From: Prostheceraeus crozeri
Taxonomy: Eukaryota > Platyhelminthes > Polycladida > Euryleptidae
Assembly (NCBI GenBank): GCA_907163375.1
Contig: CAJQUW010014769.1
Location: 1,302,001 to 1,366,000 of the forward strand
Reading direction: 5' to 3'
Length of the DNA: 64,000 nucleotides
Positions 9,945 to 20,552 of the stretch are shown here, in pieces; position 1 is the stretch's first letter; each line of letters opens with the position of its first letter. The position numbers and the translations under genes are program-made. The notes beneath the pieces are model-generated. The model saw nothing but the letters and a program-made list of their open reading frames with translations, had not been told where the DNA came from and did no database searches.

Positions 9945-10964
9945 TTAACATTGCGTGTGTCCATCCCTAACTTGTAAAACTTGCCGCGTTCTTCGTGGCA
10001 TACTCAAAACGATATCCTGAGTAGTGCTTTGTGGCACTGCATTCCATTCTTGCTGTAGAGCTTTTGCTGATTCTTCAAGATTGACAACTGGAGGATTACG
10101 AAGTCCAATCTTTCGAACAATTGAATCCCATACATATTCAATGGGGTTCGGATCAGGGCTTCGGGCTGGCCACTCTATCCGTCGTATACCAGTTTCCCCC
10201 TACGGAGCTGTTGGACAACGGGAAAACGTTTGGGAGCAACATTGTCATCCTGCAGTCGCCATGCCGTCTCACGATGTCCATGAAGGTCCTCGGCCCATGG
10301 AAGAATGTTTTCTTCTATAATTCGATGATAGCGAAGTCCATTAAGGGAGCTTGGCCGAACTATCAAAGTGCTTCGACCATCAGAACAGATGCCTACCCAC
10401 ACCATGACAGATCCGCCACCTTGTTGACTGGTCTCGCAAATGAGATCGTTGCGAAGCACCTCATCACTTCGCATTGTCGAGCTCACATCCTTCCATCTAC
10501 AGGCTTTAGTAGCAGACGAGATTCATCAGTCTGTGAAGATGATTCCCCTCCACTGCGTTTCTCGGCAGTGACAGCGACTCACCGCCCATCGTATCCTAGC
10601 TTGACGATGACGCGCAGTTAGGAGAGGTCGTCGCAAGACTCGTCCATAACGTAGAACAGCACGAAACAGAAGCTTACGAACTGAGCGATTACTGACCTCC
10701 TCATTCCAACAACTGAATACCTGAGCGGAGGAATGAAATCGGTCTCTCTTCGCCGGACGAATAAGCCGCGGGTTCGGTCGTACTTAGGCTACTGGTACCC
10801 AATCCTACATGTCTCTCAACCTCTCCCTCCTGCTGAAATCGAATCAGCCAACGTATCAAGGTGCAAACGGCTACAGATAGTCTCCCAGAAACGTCTTCCT
10901 TGTTTAATCCTGCCTCCATCATACCTATGCCTTGACAGCGAATGGAAGATGACCAGTTAGACAT
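9945..10964 (-). pseudogene. Decayed Tc1/mariner transposase
   Basis: Minus-strand pieces in order give a Tc1-type transposase of about 339 codons. They are an N-terminal HTH (SSSIRCQGIGMMEAGLNKED, then TLIRWLIRFQQEGEV), RRPLLTARHRQARIRWAV, the first catalytic region IIFTD/DESRLLLKP across a frame change, GGGSVMVWVGICSDGRSTL (conserved GG.S.MVWG block), LQDDNVAP (second D), and PARSPDPNPIEYVWD (E). At least four frame changes separate these pieces and there is a stop near the first catalytic D, so the copy is old and dead. It is clearly more diverged than the element at 3.9-5.6 kb and belongs to a different Tc1 lineage. Its terminal inverted repeats were not found. Confidence 0.85.
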
Positions 10965-11736
10965 CACTGAAGGCGTTGTTACTGTCAGAGATGGATAAAA
11001 CATCAAAAGTCCACTAAATGGCCATAAAGTCATGCAAGGATCAGTCATGTCATTCATGTTTGTTTGTGTGTGATTGTTTGTACCACTATGATGTCTGTAG
11101 TAAATCATCTATTAGGACGGGAGCTACTGACACTTTCCTCCTAAATTCGCGCACAACGGACTTGATAGCATGGATCTGTAGATCTTGAAACGCTGAATAC
11201 AAAAATATAATTCTTAAGTGTCACAGCCAGTCGCTTTCGGTTATAGGTAAGGTTAAAAGATTCACAAAGGAATCCAATGGTGAAATTCAAGAAATATCTA
11301 TGGATTATGAAACACTTGGCAATTTTCGTGCATTAAAATGTGTTAAATTTAAATTAAATCCAAGTTTTGCAGAAAAGAAACTATTTATCAGAATGCCATG
11401 AAATTTGAAACATGATTGAGTTCAGAACATCAACCTCGATATTAAAGTTGAAGTGAGTCACATGATTCAGTATTTAATGTCTGAGAGCCTTTACAAAATG
11501 AATAAAATCACCAAAATTAAGTCAAAACATGAAATTTACTTATCCATGCTACTAAGCCCTTTGTGCGCAAATTCAGAGTGTCAGTATCTCCCGGACTGTA
11601 TGGTTTTCCGGGTTTTATGTTTTTAATCCTAAGAGCTGAAGGCTCGAGAGATATAGGTACTTGCAACCCAGAAAACCATAGATTATGTAATAGATAGAGG
11701 ATGGCTATGCGATTCTCTGGGATATACAGAGGGATA

Positions 11737-11784
11737 TTATTTGATACATCCCGAGGTCTTTAGCCCGAGGGATATATCAAATAA
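11737..11784. repeat. Hairpin with CCCGAGG core
   Basis: TTATTTGATACATCCCGAGG at 11737-11756 pairs with CCCGAGGGATATATCAAATA at about 11764-11783. It shares the CCCGAGGG...TTTAGCCCGAGGG loop motif with the next, larger hairpin, so the two are related copies. Confidence 0.8.
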
Positions 11785-11797
11785 TTTCGTAATGGTT

Positions 11798-11931
11798 AGA
11801 GGATAATTTGGTAAAACTATCATAGATAGAAAGGTATCATTAACAAAGATATGCCCGAGGGCTTTAGCCCGAGGGCATATCTATGTTAATGATACCGAGA
11901 TATCAATGATAGATTTGCCAAATTATCCTCT
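11798..11931. repeat. 134-bp palindrome in the left flank of the recombinase gene
   Basis: AGAGGATAATTTGG at 11798 pairs with CCAAATTATCCTCT ending at 11931. The centre reads GATATGCCCGAGGGC, then TTTA, then GCCCGAGGGCATATC, forming a near-perfect cruciform. It interrupts the left inverted repeat of the Crypton-like element relative to the right one, which lacks it, so it may be a later MITE insertion. Confidence 0.85.
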
Positions 11932-12085
11932 AAGCAATTTAGAGAATGTCTGTCTTATTTCTATGCATTTGTAAGAATTACCTAGGGATTTCTTACAATC
12001 TAATAACACCCTAGAAATTTTGTTTATGGTATTCAAACTTCGTTTGCAATGATTCCATTTGAGATCATATCATTCATATTGAAAC

Positions 12086-13575
12086 ATGTCTCTATCTAAC
12101 GAATTGTTTGATGATGAAGATTTTAACACACTTGACGAATTTTTGGCGAATTACGATTTTTCAACGAATACAACTTCAACAACTCTAAATCTGAACACCA
12201 TAGTCCAACAGCAGCAATCATCCTCAATATTTACACCGCTCAACTTAGAAAATGAACGATCAAGGACATCACGAAATGAATTACCATCCTCCATCTCTGA
12301 TATTGATTTAAGAATAGAAAAACAAACTCTACAAAAAACATTAAGCAATGCTAAATGGGCATGTGGAACCTTCAACCAGTGGGTCCGAGAACGAAACGAA
12401 CACATTTTGGCAAGTAATTCAGAAGCCTTGATGTTTCTATCTGAGAATGGACATTCGTCTCTCAAAGATATAACAAAAGCCAATCTTAATTCGGCATTGA
12501 AGTTTTTTGTGTTTGAAGTGCGAAAAAGAAATGGTTTGAAGTATCCGAGCGAGTCTTTAAGACAACTTATTAACGGTATAAATTATTGGCTTCGCAAAAA
12601 AGAAAAGAAAAACTGGAATATATTTAAGGACTTCGACTTTGAAGATGCTCGAAACGCGCTAGACGGCGCCATGAAGGAGACCGCTAAGGAAGGAAACGAT
12701 GAACAGCCGAAAAGAGCGGTATCTATAACAGAAGAACAGGAGGAAGATCTATGGAACAGATTTTATCTTGGGACGATAATCCGAAGAAGCTGAATAGCAC
12801 TTTGCTTTATTTGCTTTCAAAGCATTGTGGATTAAGAGGAGGAGCTGAATTACGACAATTATCATACAGAGAAAATGGCAATCTAAATCTTGTTCAGTAC
12901 AAAACAAATATTGAAATCTTGAAGTATTATGAAGACACATCAAAAACCAACAATCATGGCCTAAAGCATCATCACATCGAACCAAAATCTGTGAGAATCT
13001 GGCCGTCAGAAAATGCCAATCGTTGTGTGATAAGACTTTATAAGAAAATGATAAATCTCAGACCAGCTATATGCAATACACAAGCCTTATTTCTGCAACC
13101 ACATCCGCACCACACAGCTACCAAATGGTATAATCCCATACCCATGGGTCACAATACATTGTCTTTGACTATTCGATCACTCATGGAAGCGGCTGGATTT
13201 GACGGAAATTACACCAACCAAAGTGGAAGACGAACAGCAGTTACAAGAATTATTGAGAAAACAGGAGACAAGAAACTAGCTAAGAAAATATCCGGCCATC
13301 GTAGTGAATGTATTGATGTATACGATGAGGTATCGGACAAAAGAATGCGATTAGCTTCGAATGTGTTATCTAATCAAGTGAATAACTCAAACATAGAATG
13401 CAGCAACACAATAACAACAATTACGGATACTGTAACAACGAATACTATTGAACAATCTGTCGGTCGACCCATCACTTTGAATGATCTAAAAGATTTCTGC
13501 AAAGAATTGAAAATTGCTCCAAAAAGAATAAGTGTACATAACTCTGATGGCTCATCTCTTGAAATGAACTTTTGA
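12086..13575 (+). pseudogene. DUF3504-type (Crypton/KCTD1-ZMYM-like) tyrosine recombinase, one frame change
   Basis: Tyrosine recombinases of this group cut and rejoin DNA through a tyrosine intermediate. In Cryptons they mobilise the element, and host genes such as ZMYM2, QRICH1 and WOC carry domesticated relatives. The frame from ATG 12086 runs 235 residues with an N-terminal SAM-like/core-binding region (KWACGTFNQWVRERNEHILA; ESLRQLINGINYWLRKKE). It passes by a one-base shift near 12760 into the overlapping frame 12751-13575, which holds the catalytic domain. There I see GLRGGAELRQL (first R, residue 29 of that frame), NQSGRRTAVTR (R160, with Q157 where H is usual), SGHRS (H183) and IDVY (Y191, nucleophile). 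The tail is polar and Asn/Thr rich. One frame change and the H-to-Q change in the HxxR box argue for an inactive copy; low decay otherwise suggests youth. Confidence 0.82.
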
Positions 13576-13741
13576 TTTATGATATTATTAAAGATGATTT
13601 GTTTTCTGCATGGACTTCTAAATAAAAGGCTGAAAATAAACAGGTAGACTAAGTTGAATTAAATCATACGATCACAGTCAAATTATTTAGAAGTCCATCG
13701 TTTATGTTATTTCATCTTATTAAGATGAATTGTTCATCTTA

Positions 13742-14026
13742 TAATTGTAGCCTACTCCTGGATATCGTTGCACTGCATATGTTAAAAAATCTAGGAATCG
13801 ATGAGTAACGATGTAAATTCATGTAAAAATAGAGATGATATTATTATAGTATTATAATTATATAGATTATTAAATATAGATCATATAAAATTATATACTA
13901 TTATAACATTATAGATATAATATTATTATCGCTATTTTTACATGCATTTAATAGGCCTATATCGTTACTCATTGATTCCTAGATTTCTTAACATGTGCAG
14001 TGCAATGATATCTAGGAGTACAATTA
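13742..14026. mobile_element. Palindromic MITE/foldback, 285 bp, AT-rich centre
   Basis: Left arm 13742-13860 (TAATTGTA, CTCCTGGATATCGTTGCACT, then AATCTAGGAATCGATGAGTA) pairs with right arm 13915-14026 read in reverse complement, which carries the same order of words with scattered mismatches. The centre is a run of A/T words (TATTATAGTATTATAATTAT). It lies between the recombinase stop and the right inverted repeat. No coding capacity. Confidence 0.85.
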
Positions 14027-14189
14027 CTGCTATTTTGCGTGCATATTCATGTCTTTGGTAAAAATATTTCTTAAAGTAAAGATATTCTTACAAAAAAAGA
14101 AAATATATCTAATAGGATATTTACATGGGAAATAAGACAGACATTCTCTAAACGAGCTAAGAGAATCGTATAGCTATTCTCTATCCGTT

Positions 14190-14332
14190 ATAAAGCATGC
14201 CAGATTATTAGGACCATAGATATCCGTGATAGAATCCCTCTCTACCAAGCTTTGCCCTGGGAACAAATTTTATCAAATATAGATGGGATTCTGAAATACG
14301 ATTCTACAACTGTGTTGTAATCCGGCATACTT
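14190..14332. repeat. Inverted repeat right of the Crypton-like element
   Basis: TATAAAGCATGCCAGATTA at 14190-14208 pairs with TAATCCGGCATACTTTA at about 14317-14333. An inner GATAGAATCCC/GGGATTCT pair is nested between them. On the left side of the recombinase a comparable inverted pair (TATGGTTTTCCGGGTT near 11609 with AACCCAGAAAACCATA near 11667) occupies the equivalent place. Confidence 0.65.
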
Positions 14333-14340
14333 TATTTCTA

Positions 14341-15471
14341 GTTGAACCATGAAAATCTCGCTTTCCGGATGTATTTTATACTTTTGATATCTTCGGTATA
14401 TATTCTTGCGATGTCCTGGATATATTTTATTGTGCATTTCTCTATGATGTCAACCATCTACATTGTAGTACGACATGTAGGCCTATAGATATAAAAATCC
14501 ATGATTCTAGTCTTACCTCGAAGAAATATGCAAAGCTTCAGGACTACTTCAGAAGTCTATGACATGCGTCAAAGTTGTTGATAAGGACATGGAATTGAAT
14601 CATGTAGGCCTACGCATTTGCGTTTTACATAGGAGGGCATACATGTGTACCATTCAGTTCATTTGAGTGTCAAGAGGTCATTTTTTATAGAATAACCATT
14701 AAAAAGGGCATGAAGCCGTTTGGCTTCAAATTCAAATAGAAGCTCAGATTCTTTAAAGTATATAATATCACTTAAAATCAAAAATAAGTGCTTTATGTCA
14801 GTATCAGCAAGTATTCACTTTATTATCCAAATGTTTCGTGCTTGTTTCCCTTTCTTTCTCAACAATTGCATTGACCATTATGAAAATATAATGTTTATCT
14901 CATTGATTAACCAGGATCTTTTTTGTTGAAAAGGTGAAGTAAAAATTTCCTCAATCTTAAATAAATGAGCAATTTGCAATTTGCTTTTTGTAAACGCCGT
15001 CCACCACTATAGCCTACTTGCATGAAAAACGGCATGCATAAATCATTTGTTTCGAGATTCGATATTGTTGCCAAAGAAATATTCATTGGTTCATGGCAAG
15101 AAAACACTTCTATATTCGCTAACACCATAAAGATTAGTAATCCAATTGACAAATGCATACATAAACTCAGCCATTCTTTCATTAGAATGGTTAATTGACG
15201 CAATAGTGAATTTTCCATAAAAGAAATTACTGAATTACTAATAGAAACTGTAATTACTTCCTCACATCATCCATTTTAAGACATCGTAACATTTGATCCA
15301 GATGACAAAGGAGGGAGCACTATTGAAACTTGAAATCAAGGCACTATTACTTTCGCATTTAATAACTTCCTCTTCCATGTTTTCCTCTTCCAATAACTTC
15401 CCTCTCTGCTTTCCGTCTACTTCCTTGAGCTACGTTTTCCATGTTTCACTGACCATTGGCAGTTTGCAATC
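14341..15471. other. Stretch without recognised gene
   Basis: AT-rich DNA right of the Crypton-like element and still inside the 7.4-kb inverted bracket. Open frames at 14720-14929 and 14907-15218 show no known domain and overlap in opposite directions. Confidence 0.5.
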
Positions 15472-15635
15472 TACCAAGTATTGTAATAGAAGAGAGGAAG
15501 TATGAATATCAACTCAACTTCTATGCAGTAAATGACACAGCATTATGAAAATTTTCACAATGTTGTCGTAATTAATTGCATAGAACTTGAGTTGATATTC
15601 AAACTTCCTTTCTTCTATTACATCAATAGGTACTG
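15472..15635. mobile_element. Near-perfect 164-bp palindrome (MITE-like)
   Basis: The left arm contains TGTAATAGAAGAGAGGAAGT, ATGAATATCAACTCAACTTC and TATGCA. The right arm carries their reverse complements in mirror order, ending CTTCTATTACATCAATAGGT. The arms meet almost without spacer at about 15550 (GAAAATTTTC). No target duplication is obvious. Confidence 0.85.
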
Positions 15636-15776
15636 CAGTTCCAGGCTGTCATGGTGAAATGTGGCAGACAACTCAATAAACTGGACAGAAAGCAAAGGCT
15701 ATTGGATGCGAAAACGAGACAGGTTTGGCTTCATTCTTGATTACATTCTTTTATCAATTGCCATTTGGATCATACG

Positions 15777-16325
15777 TGCTTCAAAGATATCGAGAAGCAC
15801 GAAATGCTAATGATAAATGTAAACATAGCGTCGAAAAGGTTCACCTCAAAATCTTCCAATTTGCATCAAATTCTACAATGCTAAATATAAGTCGAATTAA
15901 TTATCTGTAATCATTATGAAAGCGTTTTTCGACTAGTCATCACACCAGAATGACTTTTACATGTTGTGACACATCCGAAAATTTCCTTTCTTCACATAAC
16001 AATATCACTCTTAGTACAAGCACAATTTAGCGACGACAGCCCGTTAAAAAATATATGGGTTTTCACTAATTTGGATCCACCAATACCAAAAACATCAATT
16101 TTGAAAAGTGTAGCCTGAACCTGAAATGACAACTTCAGGGCATTGCCCAAAGGCAGTCAAGATTTCGTGACTGTACTCGAACAGGAAGTGTCTTTGAATT
16201 CAAGAAAAAAAGAGCTAAAAATGCACGGCCTAGTTGTATAATATAGAAAATGCATGCAACATCTCTGAAGGTTCTGGTAATTAAGATCTTCCTCATATGT
16301 AGTTGTTTTTTGGTCGCTCAGAATC
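15777..16325 (-). repeat. Right arm of 545-bp inverted repeat enclosing 7.4 kb
   Basis: Reverse complement of 8956-9497. Outer end GGTCGCTCAGAATC, inner end TGCTTCAAAGATATCGAGAA. Differences between the arms are scattered single bases and a few small indels. The pair may be long terminal inverted repeats of one old element or two independent insertions of the same repeat. Confidence 0.88.
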
Positions 16326-16435
16326 GATTTATTGTTGTCTAGATTAAAACGCATAGTCTGACGAAGTGAAACTATCCTACTAATGTGGTGAATGTAAAAG
16401 CAACAGCTTGCCTACAAGTTACCAAAGCAGGCCTA

Positions 16436-17431
16436 CACTGTAAATCGCTGGATACGAAAATTACATACAAACACATACCAAGTTTACATACAATTTGAAA
16501 CCAACATTTGATACGAGATTCTGGTATATATAAAGAAATCTGGTATGTTTTTCATACGAATGGCCATTTACTTTCGTATGTGATTGGTATGTAAACGATA
16601 CGAACTATGCTAACTGTGATTGGCTGTTTTACGTTGAAATACGAATTCTTGGTATGTTTTATATGCGAGACCCGATGCAAATTGGTATGTGTTTCGTATG
16701 TCTTTCGTATGAATAGCTTCATGTCATATGGCAAAAAATATGTTATACTACATACTACTTACAAATAACTTTTTTCCAGTAATACCATCCGTGAATATTT
16801 CTTTGTGAAAGTGTGGTATTTAACTAGATTAGATTTATTGTGGAATTAAAGCCGCATGTCATCTTTGCAACTTGTCTTATAGCATTCACAAGACTCATAA
16901 TTAGCTCATTTCCTTGAACTAAACTGATAAACATCATTTCAATATAACGATAACTTTTCAGCAACCGTGTTGACTTATATATCTCAAACATAACTATTTT
17001 TGCATTTAATGAATTATAATGTGTTTTTACTTCGGATTGATAATATGCCTTATTTCAAAATTACATGATACATAATTGTTGATGGTTGAATACTTATTGA
17101 TTATTCATGAAATGCCTTAGACTTGCGTGTATTAAAATCGAATTCAGCATTTAAGGTATCACTCTTGAATGTCATTATCTAACTACTTACAGAACAGTAG
17201 TAACATTAATGTGATTTGTATTGACAAAAGTCCTTAAATCAACATACTTTGGACATGATTGATGCTTTCTTTAAACATTGTGCTGGTATGGCTTTAGTAT
17301 GTAAAGCATACCACACTTGAAATAACATGCGAAAAGCATACAAATATATACCAAGATCATACAAAAATATACCAAAAAAAAATTTTGGTATGCATCCTTC
17401 GTATGTGATTGGTATCGAGCGATTTACAGTG
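16436..17431. mobile_element. 996-bp MITE with TA target duplication
   Basis: The left end starts CACTGTAAATCGCTGGATAC and the right end, reverse complement, starts CACTGTAAATCGCTCGATAC. The repeat continues with ACATAC-type words on both sides. TA lies at 16434-16435 and 17432-17433. Just inside both ends the words GGTATGT/ACATACC and CATACGAA/TTCGTATG recur many times and could be subterminal transposase-binding sites. No transposase is encoded, so it is a non-autonomous member, probably of the Tc1/mariner or another TA-targeting superfamily. Confidence 0.87.
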
Positions 17432-17433
17432 TA

Positions 17434-18365
17434 ACATTCAGTCAATTCCCTAGAAATATTCTCAATTATCTTTCCCAAGCTTTTTATTGTACGTGTTTTG
17501 ATCAATTCTGTCTACAATTACAAAAATTTGCATTTTACGAAGGATGCAATTACTTTGAACTGCCTTTCCACTTTTAGCCGTTCCTGAAAGAAGCAGAATA
17601 TTGCTCGAATTCCGATGTTTAAGGAATTCTTTAATAAGTAGATTGCAAAACGTTACATAGAGTATCATGTTAAAGGCACACGTCTGGTTTTAAAGTCACG
17701 CCACAATATAGCGCACATTGATTCGATCCATGTATTATTAACAAAAGTCGATCAAGAAACAAATTATTGCTTTTCAGTATCATTTAGACTATCAAGTGAT
17801 TTACAAAAAAAATATTCTGCAGTTGTCTTTAATTTATTTTCTGTCGGCTTTGATATGGAATGCTTCTCTTCGTTCAGATGATTTTATCATATTCGTCATA
17901 ATAATTCATGTAAATTAAAATTGTTCATGCTATTCATTTTGCAGAATGTTGTAAAAGCGATTGACAGCCGTAGAATTGATTCAAAAGTCGATTCAAATAT
18001 TGAATATGGAGCCTTGATCAGATAGTGGTTTATGATTTCGTGGATATGAATGTCAGCTTTATTAGTGCTAATCGTCAGACTAGAACATGACTTGCCGAGC
18101 TCTTCTTAATTGTGCTGCATTAAACTGTTCAATGCATTGTATAATAGTGCAGTGTTCCGCAACCCTGAGATAAGGCGTTTTATGAATAATTTAACTAATC
18201 TCTAGCATCCTAGCTATAAAAATGTAGTGAAGAAAACTTGATTAGTACTCGGGAGCACATTAGACGCATCCTTTTTTCCATACAACCCTTTTATCTTCTC
18301 CACTCCCATGCATTCTTTCTGTGTTGGGTATCAAGCACTACAGAGTGCACCTATTTCAAAAGTCC
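17434..18365. other. Stretch without recognised gene
   Basis: AT-rich DNA between the 996-bp MITE and the SINE. Open frame 17462-17668 on the minus strand has no recognised motif. Confidence 0.5.
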
Positions 18366-18486
18366 CAGGTTTTATTCGACCACGGTTTGAACCCAGGCCC
18401 AGGGATATATAGAAGTATCTCTGCACAGGTCTCTCGAACGTCGAGCAAACACTCTATCCAACAAGACCACTGCTCCGGTAGCTGAA
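18366..18486 (-). mobile_element. tRNA-derived SINE or tRNA-like relic
   Basis: On the minus strand the segment begins AGCTACCGGAGCAGTGGTCT, continues TGTTGGATAGAGTG (A-box-like, 18451-18469) and later contains GGGTTCAAACC (B box GGTTCAAACC, 18384-18393). The RNA polymerase III boxes are in the right order and orientation. The GACGTTCGAGAG segment resembles an anticodon arm. About 30 bp more than in a true tRNA separate the boxes, and the acceptor stem does not pair, so this is a SINE head or decayed tRNA gene, not a functional tRNA. The 3' end of the SINE was not defined. Confidence 0.6.
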
Positions 18487-19075
18487 AATAAACTGCGTAG
18501 TAAGTGTGGTAACTAGCGCAACAAATAATATAATGACGACATTGCTATCTGATATTATCGGTGGGTTGAAAGCCGGAACTGAAAACCTTGGATTGATCCT
18601 GGCATTGTGAAAAAAATCAGGACTGATCCCGCGCCCGGGACTGCAACGATGTCCCTAGTCAGTCTTGAGCCTCCAAGCACGGTATCCCGAATTCGTTGAC
18701 AAAATGGGCTATTTTGAACAATGTGTTATGTTTCTTATTGATATGAATAGATTTTCCATCCAAATATGATGATTTGCTCATGGTACCTTGCCTGATTTGT
18801 TTTTATTGGACTGAATCGAAGGAAAGTCTGTTTACTATTATTTTTAAGTCATAATCTTAAGATTTATGCATACATTTTCTATTTTTATTTTATGGATAAC
18901 TGATTGTTATAATCAATATATAAGGAGGCATAATGTATTGATAAATAGGAAGTATAAGATATTAAGGAATGCTGCGCGTCGTCAGGAATTAAGGCGGAAA
19001 GAAATGGAGGAAGATGTGACTAACAACAAAAGGAGGATTGTGAAAGTTGAGGGTCAATCAAGGAATTTTCATTGA
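18487..19075. other. Stretch upstream of the LINE fragment, no certain gene
   Basis: The open frame 18866-19075 ends in a lysine/arginine-rich segment (ARRQELRRKEMEEDVTNNKR) that could be the end of a LINE ORF1 or a linker before the endonuclease. This is not supported by any recognisable motif. Confidence 0.4.
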
Positions 19076-19525
19076 AGTTTTTGCAGCCTGAATCATATCC
19101 CAGTATAACATTGTTGAATGCAAGATCTTTATTGCCAAAAATGAAGGAGTTTTAATTATCAGTATCTATTAAAAAGTCTATTGGGTGACCGAAACATGGC
19201 TGAATTCTACGGTTCAATCTCCTCTTGTAGACATTTCAGGATATATCATCTGTCAAGCAGATCGGTGCTTTCGCAAAGGCGTTGGAGCTGCGACCTATAT
19301 TCAGTCTAATGTGTCTTTTATCACGGACAAATACAATGTTTCCGAAGAAATTGAATATTTTGAATCATTGACATTTCCTCTTTTCAAATTCTGCTCTTGT
19401 GTTTCTATATCCCACCGAATGTCAATTCACTGACACTCAAGAACATTCATGAGAATTTGATGGAAATTCCGGACGATTTCTTATCCAGAAACTGCACTAT
19501 TGATCTATTGCACATTAGAGTGTAT
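19076..19525 (+). pseudogene. LINE endonuclease (exonuclease-endonuclease-phosphatase fold) N-terminal fragment
   Basis: At about 19110-19152 the frame reads LLNARSLLPKMKEF, matching the LNARSL.pK start of the apurinic-type endonuclease of CR1/jockey LINEs. At 19185-19433 it reads VTETWLNSTVQSPLVDISGY followed by KGVGAATYIQ. These correspond to the T-E-T-W-L block with its catalytic glutamate and the G.GVA.Y block. A frame change and a stop separate the two pieces and the rest of the enzyme and the RT are absent, so this is a short 5' fragment. It may come from the same broad LINE clade as the fragment at 0.2-2.2 kb. Confidence 0.75.
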
Positions 19526-20089
19526 TTTAGGTGAAATCGATCATCGGAAATATGTCAATGCACATTGTATCAGAAATATGTTGTTTGTTTTTTTAATTTT
19601 CTTACGCCAATTTTAAACCGAATTTTTTAATAGTTTAATTTTGCTTTTTTAGTTGTATCATGTAATTTCTTACCGCAAAATTACATATACACGTTAGATT
19701 AATAATACCACGCTTGGCAATCGCGTCTGGCGTTAGTATGACAAGGCCGGGCAACGGTGGGCGCAGCAACACATAACCATATACAGGCCTCATACCTACT
19801 ACAAAGAGGCAACCTAACTGCATGATCACAAGTAAAGACGTGGATCATATTTCTGTTCTGAAAAGTCATTTAGAATTATTTTGCTAAGTCATGTATTCAT
19901 CTAATCACAGAGAGCCCTCCCCCCAAGTTTTTTTTTCCAAGCGCTAGTTTCTTGTTTCTTCAATTACTAAAAAGAGGCAGTGAAAATTCATGCAATATCA
20001 GCTGATTCTTATCGACTTCGTTGCACAAAAGGTAAAAATACGTCTATTTCCTATCTAGCCCTTTATATATTAAATGTCTTTGGTCAAGA
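19526..20089. other. Stretch without recognised gene
   Basis: Between the LINE fragment and the foldback half-copy. Nothing recognised. Confidence 0.45.
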
Positions 20090-20552
20090 GCCATAATTTT
20101 TGATTTTGAATGTCTTTAGGTCATTTCTTACCGTGTTCTGTGGTATTTATCTATGAAAGTACACACATTCAGATGGCAAGCCTCCAAATATCGGCAGACA
20201 CCAATATGTTGACCCACCTTATCCACATTGAGCCACATTCTCGCATACATCGCCGATCCGAAGCATGACAGGAAATGACCTGAGGACATATAATGCCAAA
20301 ATTATGTCTCTAGGCTTAGTACTTTTCCGTTGATTAGAAAAAACACAGAGCATTTCATTTTTGCCAAAAACTTCAATGTGCGTCCCATTGGATTAACATA
20401 TGTTTTTCTTTGATCGTGTCTGACAAGAAGAGGAACCAATTAGAACTCGGAAAACGCGCAGATTCGTACTAGGCATATAGGGTGTGCATCATTTTGTGAA
20501 AGTCTCATTTCGGCCTCGTTTCCTGCAGAAATTCGCTCTGGCTGTCGGACTA
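20090..20552. mobile_element. Foldback element (TAGTCC-GGCAG family), truncated copy
   Basis: The segment ends CTGGCTGTCGGACTA at 20552 and matches, in the same orientation, the right two-thirds of the complete copy at 31464-32193. Shared words include CTTTGATCGTGTCTGACAAG, AATTTTTGA, ATCCACATT and ATTCTCGCATACAT. The left terminal inverted arm is missing. It is about 80-85% similar by eye. No coding capacity. Confidence 0.82.

Larger units (their letters stand above)
11600..14340 (+). mobile_element. Crypton-like element: tyrosine recombinase gene with inverted-repeat and hairpin flanks
   Basis: A DUF3504-type tyrosine recombinase gene (12086-13575) is bracketed by two inverted repeat pairs. 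One is a perfect 24-bp pair at 11938-11961 and 14129-14152 (starting TTTAGAGAATGTCTGTCTTA). The other is a 23-bp pair with three mismatches at 11696-11718 and 14160-14182. Several strong hairpins lie outside and between them. Cryptons are DNA transposons that use a tyrosine recombinase and are usually described without terminal inverted repeats, so this architecture is unusual. The real ends were not determined and the limits given enclose all the hairpins. Confidence 0.55.

Noticed and set aside
10024-10621. Plus-strand open frames of 98 and 166 codons
   Set aside because: They are antisense shadows of the decayed Tc1 transposase, whose conserved motifs are on the minus strand.
8956-16325. 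Interpretation of the 545-bp arms as Polinton termini
   Set aside because: The interior lacks any Polinton gene, the arms do not begin with AG, and no 6-bp duplication is present.
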